The notes under the pieces: model-generated | Seen by the model: only the letters and a program-made list of their open reading frames with translations | What the model was told of the DNA's origin: nothing | Databases searched by the model: none | Position numbers and translations under genes: made by a program | Shown: in pieces, positions 20,401 to 27,462 of the stretch | Position numbering within the stretch: position 1 is the stretch's first letter | Layout of the letters: every line of letters starts with the position of its first letter | Source: Aureococcus anophagefferens | Taxonomy: Eukaryota > Sar > Pelagophyceae > Pelagomonadales > Pelagomonadaceae | Assembly (NCBI RefSeq): GCF_000186865.1 | Contig: NW_008705569.1 | Location: 258,357-307,608 of the forward strand | Direction: 5' to 3' | Length of the DNA: 49,252 bases

Positions 20401-21784
20401 CCAAAAGGCCGATGGAAGCGAAGACCTCGGCCTCGTCGCCCTGGCTCAGGGACGCGTTGCAGGCCGCGACGACGGCGTCGAAGAGCGCCGCGTAGGCGTG
20501 CTTGAGCAGCGCGTCGCGCGCGCGGGTCGCCGCGGGCACGGAATTCTTCAGCGTCATGCCGTCGCCGGACACGGCGACCCGACGCTCCACCAAAGCCTGC
20601 TCGAGCGCGCCCGACGAGCAGCCGCCGCCCGGCGAGCCCGGCGCGTCGCCCTTGGGCGCGTCGAAGAGCGTCACCGCGGCCTTGCGGACCGCGTCGCGCG
20701 ACGATTCGGCGACGACGGCCGCGCCCTCCTCCTCGACGAAGGCGACGACGCCGAGGTGCGCGAGCCCCCGCAGCGCGAGAAACAACTCCGTCTCCGCGCT
20801 GTCGCCGAGGCCGCAGGCGCGCAGCGCGTCGCGCCGCGCCTTGCACCGCGCGGCGTCGCGCGGCGTCGACGGCGCGCCGGCCGTGGCCGCGGACGCGCGG
20901 ACGAGCGCCGCGTCGTCGTGGAGCGCCTCGTAGAAGATGTGGTAGCCCCGCTCGCCCGGCGCCCGCGCGACGAGGCGCGTCTTCTCCAGGAGCGTCGTCC
21001 GGATGCGCGCGCCCGCGAGCTTGCCGCGGTCGGAGAATTTCAGAGAAATCCACTTGCCGAAGCGGCTCGAGTTGCCGTTGCGCGCCGTCTTCGCGTTGCC
21101 GAAGCCCTCCAAAATGGGGTTCGACGCGAGCACGGCGTCCTCGAGGGACGACGCGGCGCCGTCGGCGCACGCGCTCAGGTGCGACAGGTAGCGCATGACG
21201 AACTTGGTCGTCTCCGTCTTGCCCGCGCCGGACTCGCCCGAGATGAGCACGCTCTGGTCCCGGGGCCCGCGGCGCGCCGACGGCGCCGTCGCGGCGCGGT
21301 AGGCGTCGTCGGCGACGGCGAAGCAGTGGGGCGCGGGCCGCGGCGCCGCGGGGTCCCGCGCGCGCGCCTCGCCGGCCGACCGGTACCGCTCGAGCGCCGC
21401 GCCGTCGTAGAGCTGGGGCCGCTCCTTGTAGGGGTTCACGGCGCAGAGCACGGCGCCGACGGCCGTGTAGATGCGCCTCGCCTCGAAGCGGCGCCGCAGC
21501 ACGTGGAGGATCGCCGGCTCGTTGAGGTGCGAGATGCTCACCAAATCGTCGACGTCCGCGGCCTTGCCCGAGTTGCGCGGCAGCACGGCGGCGGCCGCCG
21601 CCGCGTCGTCGTCGAAGGTCAGGTCGCGCTCGCCGCGGTCCTCGGCGCCCGTGACGTCCTCGCGCGTCTCGAGCTGGACGCGCACGACGACGCTCTTGTC
21701 CTTGGTCTCCTTGGACAGGACCGTCGCGGGCACCCAGGCGCAGGTCTCGCTGCGGATCCAGACGCGCGCGTTCTCCGCCGCCAT
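14435..21784 (-). CDS. Unconventional myosin with twelve CBS motifs, PB1 domain and C-terminal membrane anchor
   Basis: One uninterrupted frame of 2,449 residues from the ATG at 21784, where the SH3-like myosin N terminus (ARVWIRSETCAWVPATVL) begins. Motor domain, about 1-817: P-loop GESGAGKTE (about 183), switch I NSSRFGKW (about 239), switch II DIFGFE (about 462) and the actin-site FIRCLKPND (about 690) are all intact. The neck has about four degenerate IQ-like basic repeats (to about 935). Residues about 965-1170 hold three UVR-like helical hairpins with an ALxxRDFA core. From about 1292 to 2310 are three ~340-residue blocks, each with four CBS motifs marked by GIVTDNDVARKAV, FRHLPVL, GILTPKDVLNRV and YLHLPVVDG. 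A PB1 domain follows (about 2334-2413), then one transmembrane helix and LLKKR (about 2421-2449). The CBS-PB1-TM tail resembles plant CBSCBSPB proteins. CBS pairs usually bind adenosine nucleotides, so a membrane-attached, nucleotide-sensing motor is a reasonable but unproven idea. Confidence 0.92.
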   Translation of the reverse strand: MAAENARVWIRSETCAWVPATVLSKETKDKSVVVRVQLETREDVTGAEDRGERDLTFDDDAAAAAAVLPRNSGKAADVDDLVSISHLNEPAILHVLRRRFEARRIYTAVGAVLCAVNPYKERPQLYDGAALERYRSAGEARARDPAAPRPAPHCFAVADDAYRAATAPSARRGPRDQSVLISGESGAGKTETTKFVMRYLSHLSACADGAASSLEDAVLASNPILEGFGNAKTARNGNSSRFGKWISLKFSDRGKLAGARIRTTLLEKTRLVARAPGERGYHIFYEALHDDAALVRASAATAGAPSTPRDAARCKARRDALRACGLGDSAETELFLALRGLAHLGVVAFVEEEGAAVVAESSRDAVRKAAVTLFDAPKGDAPGSPGGGCSSGALEQALVERRVAVSGDGMTLKNSVPAATRARDALLKHAYAALFDAVVAACNASLSQGDEAEVFASIGLLDIFGFEAYEGPLNSLEQLLINYTNERLQRHFTDFVFESEMAEYAREKIAWDPADFAFASNEAVLSLIDGGKKSLLATLDDECLLQARVSKQRGDAEDDDDDDRAPALLARKLKGACGASPSFACSTAQERDGAFAVAHYAGTVTYGAGLLVAKNMDAVPGDVAALLPPKCCYLVDAALRGFDASVAPSPLKTPARKRASTRLEITTVAARFRASLAELSRDVDATTPHFIRCLKPNDDNGADALDRPRLVEQLRYCGVLEAVRVARAGYAVRLPHGAFVAAYKCLGGPRFSPAAAVDDGPSLFEDDAGEGDSFAAVERHRDDAEALVAALLSADLDLGKGSLALGASKVFLRHACFDALEAALAARRAAAAVRVAAFSRARAARRSFVEQRTAAVLVAARVRGVVAFRRFRRKAIERKSGAATVFQKHVRRRSASLSAAKFRLTKLAADEATVTLKATMLQAAYRACVPRRFVLAAAPTTVSVEAFAAAVAGGFAAPPLSAATVAGRLEGERSALDAAVAARDFGAARALQARVDALAGAVDRGWRGDKSRRLAAALAVEAAAADLELSHRSRDAAKLADLESLSRRAARARDATLRTCPSARDLAAAWEGKRAALDAALEKRDFATCSTLEPEVARLKALCDAHPEPLDDGASRDAVVEKIAATRSSLEGKLGDRDFAACAGLEAALGDLEKQLEELDADPEPMIVAARAARAAAVAAADWRSAGAAQADVVKWEKKADRRRKRSNSFPKPPENSADAAPPRPRVVSADARGPDLSAPRPLAGLGRRPPLATRGNSPGGTAPPVAAAAAVAKQKRVVAAPAAPRPITGGKTVEKLRPEAPVVLEASAPLAAVCDAMASKRTDCALLTDSDGGLAGIVTDNDVARKAVAAGLDCDATPASAVMTARPTCVRSGDAALEALRLMVSNHFRHLPVLGESGAIVGVLNMQKCLYEAITKIETLERLAGDGGDAGLAEAMIAQLAKAGGSKKHLAKLVGPLMESLAGSTAKTLRAVLEDGRTDCLLDADFYFVSDAAATIAATRRAVLATADGGLAGILTPKDVLNRVVAKRLDPAATPLAAVMTPNPDTISLDATLLDALHMMHDNKYLHLPVVDGDAVVGVVDVMEVVYATMGDGDDEGWSTLMSEDFGDDASDRGSVAKTSASVPSASGGRSVEKLRPEAPVVLEASTAISDVCKAMAAKRTDCALLTSAVGTLAGIVTDNDVARKAVAEGLDLAATPVERIMTRGPTCVRAGDGAIDALRSMVSNHFRHLPVLGDTGAIVGVLNIHRCLYEAIEKIEKLEASAKGSDVAESMLRALAKRKGANPKQLAKLVGPLMESLAGSSAKTLRSVLDDGRTDCLVDAAASVRDAARTIASTRRAVLATADGGLAGILTPKDVLNRVVARDAATSTPLAAVMTPNPDTIALDATLLEALHMMHDNKYLHLPVVDGDAVVGVVDVMEVVYATMGDGDDEGWSTLMTLDDDASSDAASKQGSSSRAGSLRKPKKAEKPREGRPVAKLRPEQPVVLDASTPIADVCEAMAARRTDCALLTSAAGALAGIVTDNDVARKAVARELDLSATPVDRVMTRGPTCVRGADSAVEALKLMVANRFRHLPVLGEGGAVVGVLSIHRCLYEAIEKIEKLEGLAKDGGDAGLAEAMLRQLAASGHKKRLAKLVGPLMASLTGSSAKTLRAVLGRGRTDCLVSETSSVLDAAKTIASTRRAVLATAGGGLAGILTPKDVLNRVAAKRLDAAATPLAAAMTPNPDTISLDATLLDALHMMHDNKYLHLPVVDGTRLVGVVDVMEVVYATMGDGDDEGWSTLMTQNFDDASSEASSVAGSLPRGGPARAALRAVREDDEASTASDVRALGAFESQFVFKVADAAGRTHRIQASDERFESLLAAVAARLEADAATLCLEYADDDGDVIVLVDDQGLSDAVTFARSSGQAALKLTASARRKKAAVPSAVLAAGSAAVGAIGLVALALLKKR
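14940..17915 (-). repeat. Three tandem ~1.0-kb coding repeats (CBS4 blocks)
   Basis: Three direct repeats of about 0.92-kb conserved sequence with variable linkers. A shared marker beginning gaccagccctcg (third copy gaccacccctcg) starts at 14946, 15981 and 16986, giving periods of 1035 and 1005 bp. Conservation is patchy: the GIVTDNDVARKAV and MHDNKYLHLPVVDG segments are nearly identical between copies, while the linkers (for example about 15880-15960 and 16890-16980) diverge. This suggests fairly recent duplication or gene conversion under constraint. Confidence 0.9.
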
Positions 21785-22103
21785 GGTCGCGCTTGCGGCG
21801 CGTCGACGAGGGTTGCGCGCGTCGAGGCCTCTCGCTCGTGGCCTCCACCTCGACTCGATTTGTTTTGCCACTCGTTTGCCAACCGTTGGGTCAAACTTGC
21901 GCACGGCGCGCGAGAATTGGCGCCAGTCGATTCGCCAGTCGCACACCTCGTCCCCACCTGCACGCAGACTTGCACGCAGGCCCAGCCGCGCTAGCTCCCC
22001 AAAAGGACCGCCGTACTCAGCGACGATCACCACACACAGGGGGCTTCGCGCCCCTCGTCGCGCGTTCGGCGGCCCGCGCGGCGGCCCGCGCGGTCCGCGG
22101 CCC
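21785..22103. other. Intergenic region 5' of the myosin gene
   Basis: This gap lies between two minus-strand genes, so it should hold the myosin promoter and the 3' end of the BART-like gene. The myosin frame stays open to 22033, so translation could start further upstream, but that extension has no myosin character. Nothing else is recognised. Confidence 0.45.
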
Positions 22104-23126
22104 CTAGCGGCCGCCCCGGGAGACGAAGACCTTGTTGCGCTCGGGCGAGAAGCCGCCGTCGTCCTGCTTGGCGTCGAAGCCGAGGCCGTCGTCGTCCTCG
22201 GACTCGTCGTCGTCGTTGAGGTCGTAGGTCTTGGCCGCGGGCCGGGCCTTGACCTCGACGACGCGCTGCTTCGCGTAGGCGACGGCGTCCTCGACGAGGG
22301 TCGACGTCGGCGGCGCGCCGCCGACCTTGACGACGCCGGACCGCTTGGGCTGCGGCGCGTCGCCCTTCGCGCCGACGTCGACGGTCGCGTCGTCGTCGTC
22401 CGCGGCGGCGGCCTTGGCTGAGTGCGCCGCGAAGTGGCCCGGCCGGTCGTCGGCGCCCTTGGAGACGGGCGACGGCGACGGCGTCGCGCAGCCGCGGGAC
22501 CCCTTGGGCTCCGCGTCCGCCAGCAGCCAGCCGCGCGCGCCCTCGAGCCCCCGGAGCTGCGCCTTCGCGGCGCGCTTCTGCCGCTTCTCGGCCTTGACCT
22601 GCTTCGCCGTGGCCCGCATCATGGCGCTGAAGGTCGTGTACTCGCCGAGCTGCATGGCCATGGTGACGAGCTCCTCGACGGACACGGGCAGGAACATGAA
22701 GCAGACGACGCCCGCGCCGTCGCCGCCGCCGCCGCCGCCGCCGCCGTCGCCGCCCGCGACGATGCGCCGGAAGTCCGCCGACGCCTGGAGCTGGGCCAGC
22801 ACCGCGGCGACGGCGGCCTTGTGCCGCTCGCGGTCCTCGTCGATGATCTTCGAGATGCGCGCGTAGCAGTCCTCGGCGGTGAGGAACCCCTCCGTGCGCA
22901 CGAACTGCTGGAGCTCCTTGTCGAGCTGCTTGCACCAGACCTTGTAGCAGTTGTACTGCTCGAGGGTCTCGCCTTTGCACTCGACGTCGGCCTCCGTGTC
23001 GTCGAAGTAGGCGCAGTATTTCGTGATCCAGGGCTTCAGCTTCACGTTCGCCGCGAGCATGGCCTCCGTGACGAAGCGGTGGACGAGGCCCGTGTCGCCG
23101 TCGCTGCCCTCCTCGGCGGGGGGCAT
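22104..23126 (-). CDS. BART-like domain protein with disordered C terminus
   Basis: A 340-residue protein from the ATG at 23126 (MPPAEEGSDGDTG). Residues about 12-125 are predicted helical and read VHRFVTEAML, then KYCAYFD, ETLEQYNCYKVWCKQLD and FVRTEGF. This order resembles the BART fold of ARL2-binding protein and CFAP36, in which a conserved acidic helix precedes a (Y/F)-rich one; the match is by eye only. A low-complexity Gly run (GGDGGGGGGGGDG, from a CCG-repeat tract at about 22724-22750) interrupts the helical part. The second half is charged and disordered with a Lys/Arg-rich coiled segment (KQVKAEKRQKRAAKAQ) and an acidic stretch (LNDDDESEDDDG). Localisation and partners are unknown. 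Confidence 0.55.
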   Translation of the reverse strand: MPPAEEGSDGDTGLVHRFVTEAMLAANVKLKPWITKYCAYFDDTEADVECKGETLEQYNCYKVWCKQLDKELQQFVRTEGFLTAEDCYARISKIIDEDRERHKAAVAAVLAQLQASADFRRIVAGGDGGGGGGGGDGAGVVCFMFLPVSVEELVTMAMQLGEYTTFSAMMRATAKQVKAEKRQKRAAKAQLRGLEGARGWLLADAEPKGSRGCATPSPSPVSKGADDRPGHFAAHSAKAAAADDDDATVDVGAKGDAPQPKRSGVVKVGGAPPTSTLVEDAVAYAKQRVVEVKARPAAKTYDLNDDDESEDDDGLGFDAKQDDGGFSPERNKVFVSRGGR

Positions 23127-23346
23127 CTTGGAAGCGCGCGCGTCCCGCGGCCGGGTGGCTGCCCGTTCGGTCGCGCGCACGTGTCCCGCGGCCGGCGGCT
23201 GCCCGTTCAAGCCCTCCAACAAACTGATGTCTCGGTCTGGTCCGTTGAATCATGCTTGCCGTTCAATGAATCAAAAACCAAGAAGTCGAAGAGCGCGCTG
23301 AGGCTGCTGCCCACCTCGAGCGGCGCCGGCCGCCGGCGCCGGCGAC

Positions 23347-24902
23347 ATGAAGCGGACGCAGGTGTCGCCGAGCGCCACCTACATCCTCGACCAGTTCGAC
23401 GACGAGTTCCCGGACCAGTACAACGCGCTCCACGAGCAGGCGCGCTTCAGCCGGGGCCACAAGGAGTGCGACCTGGCGAAGATCGGCCGCAAGCTCAAGA
23501 CCGAGCCCGACTTCGGGGAGACGTTGAAGGACCCGAGCCGCCTCATGCGGCGCACGTCCCACGCGGCGCCGCGCGGCGGCGCGGCCATGCAGCCGGCCAT
23601 CGACCGCCTCCGGAACGACATCACGCGCGCGCGGTCGCGGACGATCGCCGCGCGGAACCAGCGCTTCAACAACACGCCGGCGGCGCGCCGCGCCTCCGTC
23701 GCGGCCCACGCGCGGGCCAAGTCCAAGATCTTCGGCGCCCAGGAGAAGCGCATGGCCCACCTGCGCCAGTTCTCCAGGGACCACGAGACCAAGGACCTGG
23801 CGTACCGCATCGCCTTCGACAAGTACGACGCCGACGACTCCGGCTTCATCGACGCCGACGAGCTCCACGCGGCCCTGATGCACATGGGCCTGCTCGTGGA
23901 CCGCGGCGGCTCCGACAAATTATTGGCCAAGTACGACATCGACGGCAACGGCCAGCTCGACTTCGGCGAGTTCAAGGCCATGTCCGTGGACCTGCTCTTC
24001 CAGAGCGACTCCGACGGCCTCTTCGTCTCCAAGGAGACGATGATGCGCCAGCTCGAGCGCGCCGACGACGCGCGGACGTCCCTCGCGGGTCTCGATCTGT
24101 CGTTCGACGCCGCGAACCGCGCCAAGGTCGCGTGCAAGCCCGGCGAGGCCATCAACCGGCCGCGGCGCGACCCGCTGCGGGACCGCGTGTCCATGCTCGA
24201 GACCATGAACATGGACCGCGAGGACGTGACCGTGTCGCGGAACGCGGTCGAGGACGGGGCGGGAAACGGGTGATTCGACGTCGCTTCAACGTGAGTGTTC
24301 CGCGCGCGCGCGTTTCGGAAACAGCACCCGCGCTTCGAGAGCGCTCCGAGAGATGATCGCTCGTCCAAGAATCAGCCGAAACGAGCGGAAAACGACCGAG
24401 ATCGGAGCCTTTGACGTTGGGAATGTCGCGCCCTTTTCCCGCCCAGGTCAAGGAGCGGCGCGCGTCGCTCGCGACGGAGGCGCGCCTCTTCCGCGACGTC
24501 GCGGAGACGGCGCAGAGCGGGTCCGTGCCCGCCGCCGTGCTGGGCATGCTCGTGAGCGAGGTCGGCGACGCGAAGACGGACGCGGAGCTCGCGCAGCTCA
24601 ACGCGTACCAGGCGGGCCTCGAGCGCGCGTCGCTCTCGGGCGTGCGCACGCCCGGCGACCCGACGGGCACGCGGCGCCGGTCGACGCTGACCATGCCGAG
24701 CATGAGCCAGCGCCGGCCGTCGACGGCCGCGGCCACGTTCGACCTCGCGCGGGCCGCGCCGCCGGAGCGGCCGGGCACCGCGCCGGCCCAGCCCTACCAG
24801 GGCCGCCTCTCGAAGCGCTCGCCCACGCCCCTCTTCGAGCGGCCCGTGACCGCGGGCTCCCACAAGAAGTCGACCCAGTCCGCCGACTTTAAGTGGCTCT
24901 AG
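23347..24902 (+). CDS. EF-hand calcium-binding protein, interrupted by introner IE2
   Basis: Exons 23347-24246 and 24447-24902 give 451 residues. A pair of EF-hands sits in the middle: loop 1 DKYDADDSGFIDADEL (about residue 157) and loop 2 AKYDIDGNGQLDFGEF (about 195). Both carry acidic residues at positions 1, 3, 5 and 12 of the loop, so calcium binding is likely. The N-terminal part is basic and helical with several RRxS-like sites; the C-terminal exon is Thr/Ser/Pro-rich and unstructured apart from the first helix (VKERRASLATEARLFRDVAE). Splicing the 200-nt introner joins SRNA to VKERRASL in frame, whereas reading through ends 27 nt in. It is convergent with the ARM-like gene (26 bp between stops). 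No specific family is recognised beyond EF-hand. Confidence 0.78.
24255..24446 (+). mobile_element. Introner IE2 (intron 24247-24446, GT-AG)
   Basis: Flanking copies gtcgagga (24247-24254) and gtcaagga (24447-24454) are an 8-bp target duplication with one mismatch. Inverted ends: left cggggcgggaaacgggtg, right cgcgcccttttcccgcccag. The intron is 200 nt, begins with the GT of the left duplication and ends in the element's AG. It is inserted in the same direction as the gene, and its core is nearly identical to IE1. Confidence 0.92.
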
Positions 24903-24928
24903 CTTCGGTGTACGCGGCGAGCTCGGGC

Positions 24929-25573
24929 TCACACCTCCATCGTCGCGAGCTCGCCGGCCTCGTTCGGTACCTCGGAAAATTCGTCGGCCGTGAGCCGCGC
25001 GACGGCGCGGTCCGCGCGCGCGACGAGCTGCGCGTCCGCGCCGCGGAAGCGGGCCGCCGCCGCGCGCGCGAGCTCGAGGCCCCCCGCCGCGATGATCGCC
25101 CGGGCCGAGTCCCGGCTCGTGCAGGCGTTGCCGAGCGCGAGGCAGCACACGGACTGGACCAGCGCGTCGCCCGCGTGGCGCCGCATCGCGTCGACGACCG
25201 GCGCCACGCCGTCCTCGACGAACTCGCGCAACGCGTCCGCGGCCGTCCGCGGTTCGAAGCCCCTACTCGTCATGGTGTAGGACCGCGCCTTGCCGCACGT
25301 GCACTTCTTCTTGGCCTGGCCCTTGCCGTGGCGCAGGCAATTGTACGTCGCGAGGTCCTCCTCGGACATGGGCGCGACGGCCGCGCCCGGCGCCCACGCC
25401 GCCGCCGGTCCGTCGCGGGGCTCGACGGGCTCGACCTTGATCGTACCGAGTGTCGGGATCAACTGACGAACGGGCGCAAACGAGGCCTCTGGCGTCGAAT
25501 GGAAGGGGGCCGTCCCGATCTGCGTCGGCGACGGCGTGCCGGTGCGATGATCACAGCGATCGAGGTCTGACAT
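24929..25573 (-). CDS. Armadillo-like helical repeat protein
   Basis: A 214-residue protein from the ATG at 25573 (MSDLDRCDHRTG). The first 70 residues are Pro-rich. Next comes a small Cys/His patch, YNCLRHGKGQAKKKCTCGKA, that could bind zinc. The rest is an armadillo/HEAT-like helical stretch: DALREFVEDGVAPVVDAMRR, then ALVQSVCCLALGNACTSRDS and ARAIIAAGGLELARAAAARF, with the LxNL-like core ALGNA of ARM repeats. About two repeats are present, so it is short for the family. Function cannot be assigned. Confidence 0.6.
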   Translation of the reverse strand: MSDLDRCDHRTGTPSPTQIGTAPFHSTPEASFAPVRQLIPTLGTIKVEPVEPRDGPAAAWAPGAAVAPMSEEDLATYNCLRHGKGQAKKKCTCGKARSYTMTSRGFEPRTAADALREFVEDGVAPVVDAMRRHAGDALVQSVCCLALGNACTSRDSARAIIAAGGLELARAAAARFRGADAQLVARADRAVARLTADEFSEVPNEAGELATMEV

Positions 25574-25776
25574 ATTGTAGACCGGTCGCAAGCGTACAGC
25601 GGTCACTACGCTTCGTCGACGCTTCGTCGCGACGGCGTCAATACGCTTTGTCGTGGATTTCCAACGGTCACGACGTCGATGGGGCCGCCCGATAGCCGCT
25701 TTGAAGCACAGGCTGCTGCTAATACTACTCGATGCGTTTTCGGCGAGCGGATTTTCTGGCCGAGGCTTGTGGCAGC

Positions 25777-26877
25777 ATGGCAACGACTGAGCACGGCCGC
25801 TGGCGTACGGCGCTACAAATAGTAGCGCATGGCCAGGCGTGCTCGGCTCTCACGGCTCTGACCGGCGCCACCGCGACGCTGCTCGCGGCGCGCGGCGTCG
25901 CGGCGCCGACCAGCTTATCTGCGGGCATGTACATGCTCCTCGCGACGCTCTGGTGCGGCCGCTGCGCGCGCGCCGCGGCGGCAGACACGCGGCACGCGAC
26001 CGCCGCGCCGAAGCGGACCGCGGTGCGCGAGGCCGGCGCGTGGCTGCTCCTGGCCGTCGTCGACGTCGAGGCGAACGCCTGCGTCGTCCTGGCCTACTCC
26101 TACACGACGCTGACGTCCGTCATGCTCCTGGACTGCTTCACGATCCCCTGCGTCATGGTCCTCAGCCGGATCGCTTTGAAGGCGCGCTACGAGCGCGCGC
26201 ACGTCGTCGGCGCGGGGCTCTGCGCCGTCGGCGTGCTCGCGACGGTGCTGTCGGACGTCGCGCCCGCGGCCTGGGGCGGCCCGCCGCGGAGCGCCGACGA
26301 CGACGCGCGCGGCGCGCCGTCGCCGCGGCGGCGGCTTGTCGGCGACCTGCTCGCGCTGGGCGGCGCGGCGCTCTACGCGGCGTCGAACGTCGCCCAGGAG
26401 CTCCTCGTGAAGGAGCGCGGGCCCGCGCAGCTCCTCGCGCGCCTCGGCGCCGCCGGCGCGCTCGTCTCGTCCTGCCAGGCCGCGGCCTTGGAGCGCGCGA
26501 AGCTTCGAAGAGCCGCTTCCGCGATGCGGCGCGGGCCCGCGGCGCCGCTGCTCGCCGGCGGCTACGTCGCGGCGCTGTTTTGTATGTACGTGGGCACGAG
26601 CCTCTTTTTCCAGCACGGCGACGCGGCGGCGTTCAACCTGTCGCTGCTCACATCCGACGCGTACGCGCTCCTCTTCGCGGCGCTCGTCGACCGCCGGCTC
26701 CCGCCGCCGCTCTACTTCGTCGCGCTCGCCATCACGGCCACCGGCGTCGTCGTCTACCACGCCGTGCCGTCGCCGACGTCCGCCGTCGCCGTCCTCGGCC
26801 GCGGCCGCGCGCCGTCCCTCGGCGGGCCCGACGCCGCGCCGGGCACGCGGTCGCCGCTCCTGCGCCTGAACTCGTAA
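25777..26877 (+). CDS. SLC35F1/F2/F6-type drug/metabolite transporter family protein
   Basis: A 366-residue protein with about ten transmembrane helices. The segment DVEANACVVLAYSYTTLTSV followed by MLLDCFTIPCVMVLSRIALK is highly characteristic of the SLC35F (PF06027-type) branch of the drug/metabolite transporter superfamily, where DVEAN, YTTLTSV and LLDCF are conserved. A second family-typical region is GDLLALGGAALYAASNVAQE in helix 6. The substrate of SLC35F proteins is not firmly established; nucleotide-sugar or thiamine-like cargo has been proposed for some relatives. I start at 25777, although 25732 is an in-frame alternative. The C-terminal tail is Pro/Gly-rich and probably cytosolic. 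Confidence 0.85.
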   Translation: MATTEHGRWRTALQIVAHGQACSALTALTGATATLLAARGVAAPTSLSAGMYMLLATLWCGRCARAAAADTRHATAAPKRTAVREAGAWLLLAVVDVEANACVVLAYSYTTLTSVMLLDCFTIPCVMVLSRIALKARYERAHVVGAGLCAVGVLATVLSDVAPAAWGGPPRSADDDARGAPSPRRRLVGDLLALGGAALYAASNVAQELLVKERGPAQLLARLGAAGALVSSCQAAALERAKLRRAASAMRRGPAAPLLAGGYVAALFCMYVGTSLFFQHGDAAAFNLSLLTSDAYALLFAALVDRRLPPPLYFVALAITATGVVVYHAVPSPTSAVAVLGRGRAPSLGGPDAAPGTRSPLLRLNS

Positions 26878-26935
26878 GGGAGCTTTTTACTTTGGGGGGC
26901 GGAAGGGTTCACAGGAGCACAGGCGGCAGCAGCTT

Positions 26936-27266
26936 TCACGACGGGGAGACGGCGGAGACGTAGAGGCACGTGTTGCTCTTGAAGAGCAGGCCCGTGGCGA
27001 GGCCCTCGGGGTTGTCGACGCCGCTCCACTCGGGGATGTGGTCCGCGAGGTCGACCATCTCGTGGCCCGCGTCCTCGAAGATCTTCACCATGACCTTGTG
27101 AGCCTTCTCCAGGTTCGCCTCGCCGCCCGCCTCGAGGCGCACGTCGACTCGGCGCGACGACGAAGGACACGTAGAAGGCGCTGACGCCCGACCGCGCACC
27201 GGCCTCGTTGAGCACGTCGACGCGATGCGCCGGCCGTCGACGAACCCCGCCGGCCAACGCGTCCAA
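26936..27266 (-). pseudogene. Frameshifted gene fragment, unknown family
   Basis: Two minus-strand frames look like one broken gene. The upstream one reads RVDVLNEAGARSGVSAFYVSF; the downstream one, in another frame, continues VDVRLEAGGEANLEKAHKVM and EMVDLADHIPEWSGVDNPEG, then stops at 26936. A simple 13-base excess at about 27146-27158 separates them, and another apparent shift lies further upstream (about 27225-27240). Both breaks lack plausible intron sizes. I therefore call it a pseudogene, or an assembly error. The gap 27267-27462 holds no other recognised gene. Confidence 0.45.
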
Positions 27267-27462
27267 ATCCTCGAGGACCGTTGTCGCGCTCCCGGGACGG
27301 AGGCCAGGCTAGGGGCTAGGCGAGGCTAAGCTGCTGTTCAACATCGATGTGATTGTTGAACTGCGGATGCCGCTCGAGTGCCTCGAGCAGAGGCGGACAA
27401 AGGCCAGCTAGTCGACGCCGAGTGAGCAGCTGTTGGGTTTTGGGGGCACCGTGTCTGCAGGA

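Noticed and set aside
14400..21848. A second 2,482-codon open frame on the same strand, out of phase with the myosin
   Set aside because: It is a GC-bias shadow: almost entirely Arg, Ala and Gly with no domains, while the other frame encodes an intact motor and CBS blocks.
26754..27266. Continuous 170-codon minus-strand frame over the SLC35F 3' end
   Set aside because: Only its first ~45 residues look like protein; the rest is out of frame with the better fragment, which led to the pseudogene call.
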